DNA of 64,000 nt, from assembly GCA_973895155.1 (NCBI GenBank), contig OZ316892.1:22506001-22570000 (forward strand). Reading direction: 5' to 3'. The notes beneath the pieces were generated by a model, which worked only from the letters and a program-made list of their open reading frames with translations, was not told the origin of the DNA and did no database searches. Below, piece after piece: positions 1-12,899 of this stretch (within the stretch, counting starts at the first letter, position 1; each line of letters begins with the position of its first letter). Made by a program: the position numbers and the translations under genes. This stretch comes from Marsupella aquatica. Lineage: Eukaryota > Marchantiophyta.

Positions 1-2550
1 AAAAATGGTGTTGTGAGCAAGGGTGTGAGCCTGCGTATATATTCTTCACAATAACCAAACCGAACAACATTCACATGGAGATGGAGATAAACAAAACTTT
101 ATGGTTTCAGCAATCTTCAGGGGACATTGCAATCCGTCAACTGGAGTCCATTTGCAAAGAAACAGTGGCTGGGCCCCATCAATGAGACAACACATTTTAA
201 ACTCTTCAAGAAACTGTTCACAACGATGACTGGTTTCGGACCTTTAATTTGATGGAGCGGACCCCACAATCTCTTTGCAGACATAGCCCTATTATCCCGA
301 CCTATTATAGGCACTTCTGGTCTCTCCATTCTCGTTCAAGGGTCCCGCAGATATGGCCTGTCGAGTGGCTGTTTGACGTTGAATGTCTGGTGAAATTGCA
401 CGAGGCGTCAAAGACTACAGCTCAGCCCTGAGAAAATAATAAGCATCTTCCCTACGAAGTGTTGATGAGAACGAGAACGTACATAGTAAGTCACCAGTCA
501 GGATCGAGAGAAGGCTAACGAATCCCTTGACGTTCCCCCCATCTCCCGTTTGTTCATGCATTGGTAATTAGTCCGTTCAGAGTGATTCCGCGAATAGCGG
601 CCAGGTCGACGGATCAGCTCGCAGCCAGCAATTGGTCCACTCATCTACAGTACCTGAATTTTTTGGTCATTGTCAAATTCTGTATGAAGACCCTTGACAT
701 GACGGCAAGAAGTTTCTCACGAACGGCGAATTCCCAGACATACCTGAAGACTCGGAGATTTTTCGTCAAGCGCTCATGCCCCTGCATCGTTGAATCTCAA
801 GTTAGAGCGTCCTTTTCGAATTGATTTCAGATGAGAAGGACCCTGACGCAAATTGTTTACTGCGTATGAACTCTAGGCAAAATCGCCGCTAACCCAGACG
901 TATTATTCATGGAAGTTGTCTCAGAGGTTGACCTTGAACTCTAAGAAAAATCGCGGCTAACCCAGATGTATTAATCATTGAAGTTGTCTCAGAGGTTGAC
1001 CTTGAACTCTAGATGTCCAGCTAGCTAGAAATGAATAAAAGAAGGTCATAGTTTTAAGATAGACTAGAAATACTCATTTTATCCAAATTTCTCGAAGGAA
1101 TCTAATTAGTTTTCACGGAGAAACATCATGATTCCTTGAACTGAGAAGATCCAAATGAGTCGCAGGCCAGTCCGCAAAACGCAATAAATCTAAGCTCAAA
1201 TGACTCATGAATCAAATTTCAGGCGATTTTCAGAGCATCAATGAGGGCCGGAATCGCCAACAATCATAATCGTCTCTCACAAGGGATCGCAACTTCAAAT
1301 GCAACTTCACATTATCTCCTTCGACAGGCCAGCAGATCGGATTACTGTTTCGAAACCTGTAAGTTCTTTAGATCGGAATCAGCCCATCTTAAAGTAGACA
1401 AAGAGGAGATTCAGCTCTGAGTGCTGCAAGAATCGAGAATTCCCAATCAAAGAGGAATCTATTAAGTGGATAAACAAGAGGTTCAGTACTGCAAGAAACA
1501 GAGAATTTCACAATTAGGAAAGTCATCTGTGCAAATCATCTTTTGGAGCTCGCCAGTCCAGATCCTTTGGTGTAATATGAATTCTTTGTGGGAGATATCA
1601 AAATCCAGGAAGAGATAGGCCGCTCAATCTGAGACTCTTTCATTTGATTACGTAGTCTGTGGCAGAAAACTTCAATAGCAGAGTTTATCTTTGACATTTT
1701 GAAAAGAAGAATGATTTAATTGGATCCAGCTAAGTAGCAGTAGACAATATTCTGATTTCATCACGGTGTCCATTGAACCCACTCAGTGGCTGTGTCAATT
1801 GACCCACTTGATCACGTGATTACGTGGTCGTTGTGGAGATCTTCCGTACCGTTGATCTGAATAGTAACGAGGATGGAAGGGTTGAAAGCCCTTCCTTAAT
1901 TTGGTAAATGGAGAGACTCAGTTGCACGGCAAACTGATGTTTTGGGGGTTTCGCTTCGGCTTTCTCCACACATAGAAAAAAAAACACATTAGAAGGGACG
2001 GGTATGACCAGCGATTCTTGTCATACATTTCTAGGTGGCAAGGTGACAAGTGTTCCCCTTGTGTCTAACCAATTTCTTGGGAGTCGAATTGAGCCAATTT
2101 ATGGGAATTAGAATTGGTGTCACCAGGTCTTAGTGCCTGTTTACATATTAAACGTAACCCCACAGCTCCACCCCACTAAATTTGTCTAAGATATAATCTG
2201 GGCCATTGGAAAAGCAAAAAGGAAAAAGTTCACTTTACATGGTCTGAGACCCATCGTGGTTTGATAATTCCCAATCCTCAGCTTGGGTAGATATTGTCTG
2301 GCTTTTCAAAGTTGTCTGGGTTGTTTAAGTCACAATATACGAGGGCTCATGAGTCTAGCGCCCAAAAACGAAGATCACCTCGTAGATGGGATTGGGGTTC
2401 AATTCATTCACTTTATTTGGAAAGCCAATGGGAAAACTTTTAGGCCAAAAGGATGGAACTAAAAAGTGGGGCTGAGGTCATGTCAAGTGGCCCTTAGATT
2501 CTGACACCCTCTTGTAGAGGACTGGTGGGTGTGTGCTTTTTGGCCAAGTG
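1..2550. other. Intergenic spacer, no supported gene
   Basis: All open frames here are short, lack a convincing start or splice context, and show no recognisable domain on either strand. The only structure I see is a two-copy 68-bp direct repeat, listed separately. The stretch is moderately AT-rich and looks like ordinary non-coding spacer. Confidence 0.6.
868..1003. repeat. Tandem duplication, 68-bp unit, two copies
   Basis: The unit starting GAACTCTAGGCAAAATCGC at 868 recurs at 936 with a handful of substitutions, and the start of a third copy follows at 1004. It carries no coding signal and looks like a local slippage duplication. Confidence 0.85.
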
Positions 2551-2810
2551 TGTCACACGGATCTCCTTTTGATGGAAAGTGTTCATCTCGTAAATTATAA
2601 TTTATAGAGGAGAAAAGGGGAGATAAAGGACTGCTATGATGGAAGAAAGGGCTTCCGCTAAGTACAATTGCCATATCGGGTGTCACACGGATCTCCTTCC
2701 GATGGAAAGTATTCATATCGTAAATTCTAATTTATAGAGGAGAAAAGGGGAGATAAAGGACTCTGCTATGATGGAATAAGGGCTTCCACTAAGTAAAAAA
2801 AATACTTTAG
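2551..2810. repeat. Tandem duplication, 130-bp unit, two copies
   Basis: TGTCACACGGATCTCCTT occurs at 2551 and again at 2681, and the following 130 bp is repeated with few changes. One difference is a 2-nt insertion in the second copy. An apparent minus-strand reading frame across 2483-2716 is a by-product of this duplication. Confidence 0.9.
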
Positions 2811-4010
2811 TCAGTGTCTTGACATTGCCATATGGTCAATCCACCTCTCAGTGTTTTGTTTATTTCAATATGCAAGAACAACTGAAGGTGCATCATTTGT
2901 ATTATCTACATTTTAGAGTATTTTGACACCCTTCTAAGTATATTTAATCTTCTTGTGCTAGAGTTCTTCTTCCCCTCTACATATAGTTTTCAATTCAATG
3001 CATTCCAACCATTTAGCAGATTTTATGGAATTTCTTGCAATTGTAGTGAATGAGAGAGATTTGATACTTTGAGAACTGGACTCCTCCTGCTCTAAGTCCT
3101 CCTCAAACTTTTATTTGCCTAGCTTATGTTTTGATTGTCATTACTTAAGGTAATTAGAGGATCTTTTGTACCTTATGTTGCACAATTTATGACTGGTTTG
3201 AGTATCATTAAAACAAGTTTGAACCTGTACCTTATGTGCTCAGCTTTTCGGGAATTGTGCACTTGTATTTTTCCCTAGGTCCTCATTTCTTTTCTTTCTA
3301 CCCATCACGCGTTAATAAATATAGTGTTTTTTAATTGGGTTTAGTGAAATATTTTTACAATTTTTTTAAGAACATTAGGGTTATTTTAATTCTAACTTTG
3401 AGAATTATAAGAATCATATGGTTTCTTTAATCAGATTTAGGAATATTCTTGGAATATTCCATGAAATTAGGGTAATGATTATTGCATAGTGTTAGCTAGG
3501 GTCGAATAGTAAAAATGCAACACATGCCAAATAAATATACATGTTAGATTATGAGCAGGAAACGTTGTGGAGACTTCAATCCAAGGGGTGTCCCATATCA
3601 CGAGCCAAGTTTTGGGGAAATAAATACCCTAAAACTTAAGTCAATAAAGTTTTTTTTAGTAATTTTTTCACCCCTAACTTACACATTGGAGTCAAGGGGT
3701 TTGTGTGCAACTTGGTTAACTTATGAAGTTTGGACTTCCACCCTCACTTGCCACATTGAAAATTGGTATGCTTGTTGGAATAATTAATGTCAAGTAAATT
3801 TTCTAGTTATGTGGATCTGGACACCAGGTAACATTCAGACCTGTGAAATCAATACATACTCCCTAAACATGTCTTCACGTTGTGTGGATAACTGGCAACT
3901 TTGAATCATGAGACCCAAGACAACAATATAGCATATTAGTTCTAAGACATAGCTATTTTAACTTATTGACAATATATGAGTTTCCATGTCACTTCTAGAG
4001 TTACCCTAGA
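2811..4010. other. AT-rich spacer, no gene seen
   Basis: This stretch is long T and A rich sequence with scattered stops in all frames. I see no domain, RNA gene or repeat. Confidence 0.55.
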
Positions 4011-4263
4011 GGTGTTTCTTGGTTGGGTCCCGGGAAAACTCTTTTTCCAGAATTGCTCTAGTGGTGTTTTCCGGGTTGGCTCCCAGGATTGCTCTAGATG
4101 TGTCTTTCCGGGTTGGGTCCCGGGAAAACCCTTTTTCCAGAATTGCTCTAGAGGTGTTTTCCGGGTTGGCTCCCAGAATTGCTCTAGAGGTGTCTTTCCG
4201 GGTTGGGTCCAGGGAAAACCCGTTTTCTAGAATTGCTTTAGAGGTAATTTCTGGGTTGGTTCC
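4011..4263. repeat. Minisatellite, 90-bp period
   Basis: GGTTGGGTCC recurs at 4021, 4111 and 4201, an exact 90-bp spacing, for about 2.7 copies. Within each unit there is a degenerate half-unit built on GGGTTGG and GAATTGCTCTAG. Because 90 is divisible by three, two overlapping plus-strand frames stay open through the array. They are repeat-born and not genes. Confidence 0.9.
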
Positions 4264-4269
4264 ATGGAG

Positions 4270-7200
4270 GGAATGTTCCCCTGAGGTGGGCTTCCCGGTG
4301 TCTTACACGATGCCTTTCTTTGACTGAACTTTCTGGGACCGTATTTTCAGAAGTATTACATGTCCTCCGACAATAGGAATGTCAGAAACAGTAGTGTTCA
4401 GATTTATTGGAGCACAAAAGAATCTCACAAACAGTGATGTGCAGACTCTTGTGACACAAATCTTTCGTCACGGGCCTGGTTAGGCTATTTTACAATACAG
4501 GACTGTATGTCTGTTTGCAATCACGTAACTTTCTGGTCGCTGGAAGTGGTACGCCGCCACCGCGGGTCAAACAGACCTGGTCAATACGTGCACACTAAGT
4601 TGCGGATCTATTGGGAAAAGTGCTGACTCGATGATTGTGTTGGCATCTGGGTCCACATTTTGCCGGTCACTGCACATAGTTTTGACCTTTTTCCGGGTCT
4701 TAATGGGCACTGAAGGCCAGTGAGCTATCCACTGTAGCTGTGAAAGAAATGATCTCGAGTTCACCACAACAGGTTTCGATTGATTTCCGTTTTGAGCTCT
4801 TGTGTGACGGGGATGGCTGGGAAAATTCAGAAATGTAGCTGAATTTACTGTACTTTAGTTCCATGTGGGCCAGATTGACATTAGACACGGTTTCGCTATA
4901 GGCTGGCATCTCGTTAGTGCTACGCAAATGACAAATTCAAGCAGGTTACGTCTTAATGGACCGGTCTCTGAATTGTCGCGAGTGGTGACCATCTATAGGT
5001 TTCAAGTAGAGGCGAAGCAAAAACGACCGTCTGGGCCATCCGCATTGCCAGTCGCCATCAATTTCTTCATCCTTCCTTTTAGTAGCCAGAGTTTCCCGGT
5101 GATTATTTTGTTCCGCATCAATCCAAACATCGTGGTGAGGGCGTGTACAATTGGGTTTTAATGTACAGCTGAACCGAAGAGATCCTCCAAACTCCTAATC
5201 ACTTAGAAGGTCGTGAGGACTGAGGTCAAATGACATTTTACAGAAGGTGAAAAGGCCACCTCTATCTCTATCCTGTACTTAATTGGTAAAGCCTTTTTAT
5301 TCCGGCTTCAAAGTGGACCTTCTCTGCAGTGACATAGAATGGCGGCACAATTTGAAGTCCCTAGCTACTCGATTCATATATTACCTCATAGTCTCATACG
5401 CTTCGACGAGCTCTTCAAAACAACATAATATGCCAAATTGAATTCAAAGGCAAGACTCAGAGTGAGACGTGAATAGTCAGGCGAGACTGACGAAAATGTA
5501 GAAATCATGGTAAAGATTCGAGGCCATTATGTGCAAGTAGATGCCAGATTAACTTGCCAAATACCCAGCACACATTCAATGAATCACAAAATCTAGATTT
5601 TGCAAATATAAACCAGCCTGGAAACAGGAACACTTGGGTGTGATGGACGTGGACACCCTTCAATCATGGGAGTCTCACGGAGAATTCACTGATGTTAAGA
5701 TATATCTGTACATGGAAGCTTTCGTAGGAACTTCAAAGAATGTAGGGGGCGTTCCCCTCAGGGAACACCAAAGAATTGTGAGTCGTTGTCTAAAGCTATT
5801 CGTGAGGATGAGGTCCAATGAATGTCAAGGGCATCCTTCCTCTACAGTGAGAGTAAAATTTGGCGAGCTCCAATGAAGCGATTGTTGGGCGCGCTTGTGA
5901 AGAAGGATCCCCGTGATTTTGTCACGGTCCTCCATTACTTCAGGAATGGCCATTTAATAGAAACGCTACTTGACCCGTAACCGGATCCAGCGGTGCCGAA
6001 TTTTGAATGCGGAAGCTGAATTGCTTTGAAGAATGCTGCGACGTATCCTGAAACCATGCACTTCCGGTCTTGAAGCTGGCATCTTGACCAAACTGCTCAA
6101 TTCAAAAGCTCAATTCTTCGTCTCTACAATTCACTAGCGCCAAATTCGTTCTGCGATCTCCCGATGCCACTCTATGGCAACTCCGGCTGCCCTGACTCCG
6201 GCTCGAGCTCTCTGGCCCGTGGTTCGATCGAGAAGTCGAATTGATCCTCCACAAAAAATGTGTGTCACACACTGCCTAGTAGCGCCCCAGAGCAATGAGA
6301 CTCTCAGCAGTCGTCGTCGTCGCCATTGGAGGCGGTGAGCCAAGCTGGAGCGTCGTCGGCGTAGAACACACTGTTGGGATCCATGATTTCTGAACTGCCC
6401 GCGATGAAGCGACCCTCAGCGATTGTTGAACTATTTGCTGAGTGATCCTGTAAGTCTTCTGATTGAGGATTGAAGAGATATTCAGGGACGGTTGAACTAT
6501 TCCCGATCCTGTGAGAAAGTTGCTGAAACTAATAAATTATGAAATTAACACCTGAGATTTGTTTTCGACACCACTGTTTCGCCTTTTCCTCAGAAAGTGG
6601 AACACACCTGAATTTGAGAATTGAGCAAGAAAGTGAGAGTCGAGAGACACAAGGAGAGGTGCGAATGTGAAGTAGCGAGCACTCGAAGAGTTTGTTGGTG
6701 ATGTCTGTTGAATGAGATGGGAAGCAGACCAGCCGGTCCTTAAAATACAACGGCCCCAAGGCAGGGACGAGGAATACGCGTCGCCAAAACGTTGGTAAGA
6801 AGCCGCGCATTTGGGGGGGGAGGGATCTCGTTGACCGATGTAAAGAGGACGACCTTTTCGTCAGTTTTGAATGGTTATGGCGTCATTTCATCAATCTTTA
6901 ACACCACCACTACCACCACCGATTAAATAAGGGGGAAATGTCCAAGACGGACTTCCCGTTTAGCCAGAATTTTTTTCCCTTTTATTTTCCACATTCCACT
7001 CCTTTTTTTCCCTCTACTATGCCTATTTTCTCTTTGCTCCACAATTTCAAGAAAAGGACACTACTAATGATAAAACTGGTGTATCTAGGTTTTGTTTTGG
7101 CTAGTGGTGGTTTAAGACTGGCTTCACAAGAATGGGCCTAATGGCAGACAAGTCCGTTCATCTGGAAGCCAAAGTGCAAAAAATTGCACATAAAGGAAAC

Positions 7201-10200
7201 ATTGGTCTCCACGTGGAATGGCCCTTGTTCTCTGCACGCCTCCATAGCTACCCCATAAGTGCAATTCTTTATCTATTAAAAAAGGTAAGTATAATTTGAT
7301 AGGGTTGTGCGTTTAGTTACCAATAAGTGCTCATTTACACTTATCAATGTTTTGTGCTTGAAAAGATTTAATTTATTTAGCAAGAGTTTCAGGCTGTTTT
7401 GTACTTACAAAAGCTGCCAAAAATGTGCAAATTCCGTGAGCAAAAGGCCCTGGGAAAAGGGAAGAGCTTGACACCTTGCAATTATCCAGGTTTGGTAGTT
7501 ATGGCATGCACTTAGAGAGAGAAAACCGTACAAGGCACGGATTTGGACAGTGAAGGTCCTATGAGCCTAAATGTTTAGCAAAGTGCTCAGATGGACCAGC
7601 GCAACCTATAGGACTCATATAACAATTTTCCTTTGTAGATCAATTCATACTTTTCTGGTCAAGAGTGGCCTGGTCCATCCTGGCTGCAAGGTTCATGGGA
7701 GTGGTCTATCCAAGCATTACTTCCTTTAGACTGTGTTATTCATTACCGCTGGAGTACTCTCCATGGATCACCAGCATGTTTGACCAAATGCTGGGATGCT
7801 GGGACCAAATTTGGTGACCATAGTTCCCATGTTCCCATAAATCACTAGCATGTTCCCATGGATCACTAGCTATGTTTGACCAAATGCTGGGATGGACCAA
7901 GGTAACCGAGCCTCTAAAGTAGCAACTTTTTCTTGAATAAGTGATCGTTGTTTTGATCCATCAGAGTGCCAAGGAAAATTTTATGGTCATCTGAGCATCA
8001 ACTTCGGAGCACTCATGATTGTATGGGAGTTCGGGTACAGTATGTAAAATTGTAGATGCCCAAGTATATCATAGGTGCCAAAGTATAACTTGTCTGAAGG
8101 AGAAACTGTATTAAGATCAGTCAGACCTTCACAACTGACGGTCAATTATTATTGTTGGAAACCAAAGCTACAGTATGCATGAGATCCATATTAGGTTTAT
8201 TCCTCAGAATATTAATTTATTTTGGGTCTCATTTTGAGAGGAGAAGGGAGGGAAACCGAGCCTGAATTGGCAGTCTATTACATTTAAAACAAAAGCTCAC
8301 ATGTACTAAATTTATTTTGTTTTGAAAGAGAGCAAAGGAATTGAACCAAATTGCATGGTTGAGGGCCAGGTCGAGGGGAAAGGTCCATCATGGCTTCAAA
8401 TTCACATCCTTGATGTAGCAAGTCGACAGGAACAAATTCCTGGTCTTTGTAAGCTCAATTAATAACTAATAGATATTTTTATTAGCTGCCAGACCTTGAC
8501 TTTTGTAGGGTACTCAGAAATCTTGGGTCCTAGCTACAGTAGAGATGTTGGTGATCACCCACCTCTATGCCAAAGAGTGAAAGAAATACCAAAATTTTAC
8601 TTAAAATTGCCACTGTCCATGACAAAAAAAACTTGGATCCACCAAGTTTCACCATATTTAGTATCTTTTTCTTGAAACTGTGGAGCAAAGTTTCACTTTA
8701 GAGGAGAAGAATTATGTGAAAAAAAGAGATGTCTTGGACACTTCTCCTTTTATAGAGTTTTTTATACAATGGTGGTTTAAAATAAAAGACCAAACTATGG
8801 GTTCAAAGTTACTCACAAGTCAGGTGAGGTGCCGGTACTGTTACCACAGACCACACTCAAATTTACCTCAGTGGTATTATAGTAATAGTAGTCCAATGCC
8901 CGTGCGTTGCACAGAAGATGTTGAGGTGAGAAATAGATTTCAAGATGAAAAGAAAATGTTGAGGTGACTCAAGGAAAAATGTGAAGGAAAAAAAGGATGT
9001 CAAGGTAAGGAAAAGATGTTGAGGAAAGAAAAAAAAACTTCAAGGCAAGGCAAAGTATTGATCAGGGCAAGAAATGATACGGAAAAAGATGTTCAAGCAA
9101 GAAAAGATGTTCAGACCAAAAAAGATGTCAATGGAGGGCAAAGACATTGCGGCTACGTGGTTATTGCGACCATGTTGCTGCCAAGCCCAATGCCAAAGCA
9201 TTGCATAGAAACATTGACACTGTAAGGTAAAGAAGTGTCGATTGAAGGCTGGGGATTTTAGGTGAATCCTTTGAAACTGAAAACATTGGATTTGCCATAA
9301 ATCTTTTTTGCTCATTTCATGTGGAAATTGTTGTCAATGTGCAGATCTTGTTCAAAATAGCACATTAAGTTATGTAATTCAAGTCGACACAAAAAATATG
9401 GGCTCAAATGGGTAGTGAGAGTACATGATTGGGCAAGAGAAGGCCAAGAAATCTTAATAGTTGATGAGACAAAAGTTGGAACAAAAGTGGGGACAAAAGA
9501 TGCAAATGGGGGCAAAGAGTTGGGCTCCCCACTGGGGCAAAAATTTGGGCAAAAGCGAGACTAATAGGGATGACGGGCATGCCAAGCAAGCCACGTATTG
9601 TGGAGAAAAGATGTTGGGGGCCTGATCTTATTGGCATTTACTGAAGGAGCATTCTTTATCAAGTTTTCTAAAAAGACTGTTTGAGGTTTAAATGGATTAT
9701 AAAAATTTGGGACCATTTTTCTACAAAAGCTAAACACAAATAAAAAGAATCAAAAAATGTAAATACTTTCACTTTCACTTTCACTTTTGCATTTTTATTT
9801 TTATTTTGGAACCCAAAAAAATGTTGTGAAAGCTATGTTGTTGGGGAGAGCAAGGATGTGGGAGGGTGAGAAGGAGTGCAAGAGGTGATTTTTCCCTTGG
9901 GGCTTTGCGGGGTCAAGGTGTGGTAGCACAATGCTATTGGGAGGGGGAACATTTTAATTTTTCTCTCCCCCTTTTTCCTATTTCTTCACTCCCTTGTCAC
10001 TCCATTCCTCCCCCTTACCTTGGCATCATTAAATAAACAGAAAAAAATGCACAATTAAATAGAGAGAAGAAAAAAGTGAGTGAAAAGCAAAATTAATCCA
10101 TTTTGTGTCCTTCTAAACTCTAAAGTCTCATAATCATACTCTATGCAAAATCCAAAATTTTGTCATGCCCCAAAAGATTCTCTTTCCAAGTATGTACTTT

Positions 10201-12610
10201 AATACTTAAAGAAAAAACAAATTTTAGTTGAAGTCATATAAGAATCAACTCATGTACTTTGTATTTTACTATAAAATTAGTTCGTGGACCCCTATCTGTT
10301 TTGATTGTATGTGAGGTATGTGTTGGACAATATATGTGAAATAGATAAATGTGTTATAAAATGTGTGACAATGAACAAATCTTTATTGAGACTACATGGT
10401 GGATTGAATCTGGAGACTAGGCCAGCTGAAAATAGTGACCCAGCTGAATATATGAGCAAACCTCAACTAGTTCTGAAGCTGCAGCGTGGTGCTCTGAGCT
10501 TGAGGCAATCCCAATTGCTTGGGAGTTCAGCTCTGGAGCCAGCAAAGGTATTTCAATTAGGAATCATGAGCACAGTTGAAGATCTAATTGCAGGTTGGAA
10601 TGGAAATGGAGCTCACCCGAGGACGTAAAATACAGTTCTCGTTTGGATCATCTAGAACACCTTTGAACAAGGACCGGACAAACTACAGTTCAACAATTTC
10701 CTTGCCAGAATAGTTTTTCGACTCATCCAAAGCCAGCTATATATTTCAACAATGGATTTTAGAAAGTAATGCAACACATTTCTCCACGGTATTGCTTAGA
10801 GTGAGTAAACCTATGTGTCAAGCTTAGAGCCATCTACATTAATTCTTGCTTGTCTCAAGTGATTGTTGTCTGGTATGTAGCGGTGGTGGCCAGAGTTGGT
10901 TCGCAATTACCTTGTACGCATCTAGTGCAAGGCACTGTGGAACCCACGATGCCATCACAATTTAAACCATCGAATTGTCTAGGTTATCACTTTATCTCAA
11001 TATGGTTAGTTCACAAAACTTTGTTCACTGGAAGTCTAGTGTTTAGCATAGTTGTCAAGGTTTGGTCACGACAGATTCACGATGGAGACTTTCTAGTAGT
11101 CACAGCAGCTTTGACTACTGGGAACTGTACCGTGGTACTCTGCCACCAGGACACCGACGTTACCACATAATGGGCATTTGTTGTACGCCTAGAAGGCTTC
11201 ATTTTTTTCAAGCAGCGGTAGGCAGAGTTGATTGAGAGGCGTTTAATTCCGCGCCGAGTCAGGGGATTTCAAGTCCTCATGAATTATTCTTATCTGAGTA
11301 GCTAGATTGCGCGATTGATCATACTTCCGGATGAATGGAGCCTATGTAAGGGGAGGATCGCAGCATGGCCATTGAAATTGTGTCATCTCGGAGCCTTCCT
11401 GTACTTGTCTGATCTTGGGCACGGTGAAGACTAGGATGCCCATTTATTAAGTTTTTAGATAGCCATACTCTTGCATCTCTCAACAGAGCTCGCTGCCAAA
11501 AAACTCATGAGTGTATCATCGATAAATTTCTAGCCGAGATGCAAATTGTTACCCTTGAATTGTTTCTTTACCAGAAGTCCAGGAGAGACTCAAAGCATAA
11601 AGCCGGGTCAGCAATGAGAGAGAGAGCAAGGGGCGGCAGGCAAAGCAAGGAAGATTCTAACCAGAGCGTTTAATAGTCTCAGCGCACTCCCTGTTCTCCC
11701 ACTCGGCTGTGAAAGTGGAGTGGTTGAAGTATTTGCTTTAGCAGTGACTTAGTCCCGTGAACTTGGTGACCATTGGGTCTGTCCTGTCACTTTGAGATTG
11801 AAACACATTGTTGGTCACCTCGGACACTCATTTTGTCATTTCATCGATTATTGCTGTTCGAGACTTCGGTGTCTCATGACTTCATTGGACCCCTTCACAT
11901 TCAATTCTTCCGTTTATTCAATCATTCTTTCCACCTGTTGCGGATTTCAGGTATAAATCGCGGATCACATAGTCTCGTTGGAATCCTTGGAGATCAATTG
12001 CTCTCATCCTTTCACCTTCGCAATCACATCCTGGCTAGTTTTGGTGTTTCCCTCCCCTCCTCTCTTTTGTTCAATCCAAAGTCGTCTCTCTATCATTAGT
12101 TGCCTTGCTTCTCATGCATCGTTGTGGAGCAAGAGTACTCAACCTCTTCATGGTCCAGTCAATGCCTCCATCTTAGGTGAGGAGCAATGACGTCTTCCTG
12201 AATTCCCTTACTCTCAAAAATTTTTGATTCGATATTCATTTGCAGATTGAAGCAATTTCCGAAATTCAATTCCGAGCAGCAATTTCAGAGCTCTCACTGA
12301 GGACTACAGTGATTTCCTCAAGAGAGACTATCGTTTGTTAGCCATGACTGAGAATTGCTCTTCTGACTGCCTCTCGTGTGCGGATGAACTTGACCTTCCG
12401 CTAAAGAAAGAGAAAAAGAGAGAGTCAATCTTGCTTTGCACTCTCTGCACTTGTTCGGAAGGTTAGATGAGTATTCCATTACCTCATCGCCACTTCTTCT
12501 GTCCTCGAGCACGACACGAGGAAATGAGGAAACATGAGGTTACCTTCTGCCCCCGTGGGATTCTTCTTAACTGCCATGCTATGTTGCTTCATTTAATTAC
12601 TTATTTATTC
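4270..12610. other. Long spacer without a supported gene
   Basis: No frame encodes a protein I recognise. Minor structure includes a partly duplicated stretch near 7765-7800 and 7858-7900, sharing a segment around ATGTTTGACCAAATGCTGGG. A purine-rich block at about 8920-9150 is built from degenerate AAAGATGTT-AAG words. A plus-strand frame at 10305-10628 (107 aa) is open but shows no family resemblance. Confidence 0.5.
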
Positions 12611-12611
12611 T

Positions 12612-12898
12612 GGAATTGAAACCACAATTCACAAAAAAGGGTGGGCAGTTGGTTATTTGCGGTAGATAAAACTGAGTTGCGGGCCTACTCAGGGTAAATA
12701 AAACAGTTATTTTTGATTACTTTTTACATGAAGATTTACGGCATGGCGTCCCCAATTTTACCAAAATCCTGTCGCAAACACGAATGTCAAAGTCATTTTA
12801 TTTTGTAAACCAATTCGTACCTGTTTGCAGCGCGTCATGATGACATGGCGCACTGTGGAGCCAGGAATTTTGGAAGGGACCTCTAGTGGGGTCCGTAA
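12612..12898 (+). repeat. Dispersed repeat, copy A (inverted relative to 25.9-26.2 kb)
   Basis: This block of about 290 bp matches the reverse complement of 25866-26172. It runs from a GAAACCACAATTC-like end, through the word TACTCAGGGTAA, to GGACCTCTAGTGGGGTCC. The two copies are clearly homologous but diverged, with several indels. There is no coding capacity, so a short non-autonomous transposon fragment is the likeliest reading. I could not define terminal inverted repeats or a target duplication. Confidence 0.75.
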
Positions 12899-12899
12899 A

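Noticed and set aside
3976-4327. Two overlapping plus-strand frames of 84 and 102 aa
   Set aside because: They are the same 90-bp repeat read in two frames. Openness follows from the repeat period and there is no domain.
10305-10628. 107-aa plus-strand frame
   Set aside because: Protein-like in places, but no recognised family, no splice partners and AT-rich surroundings.
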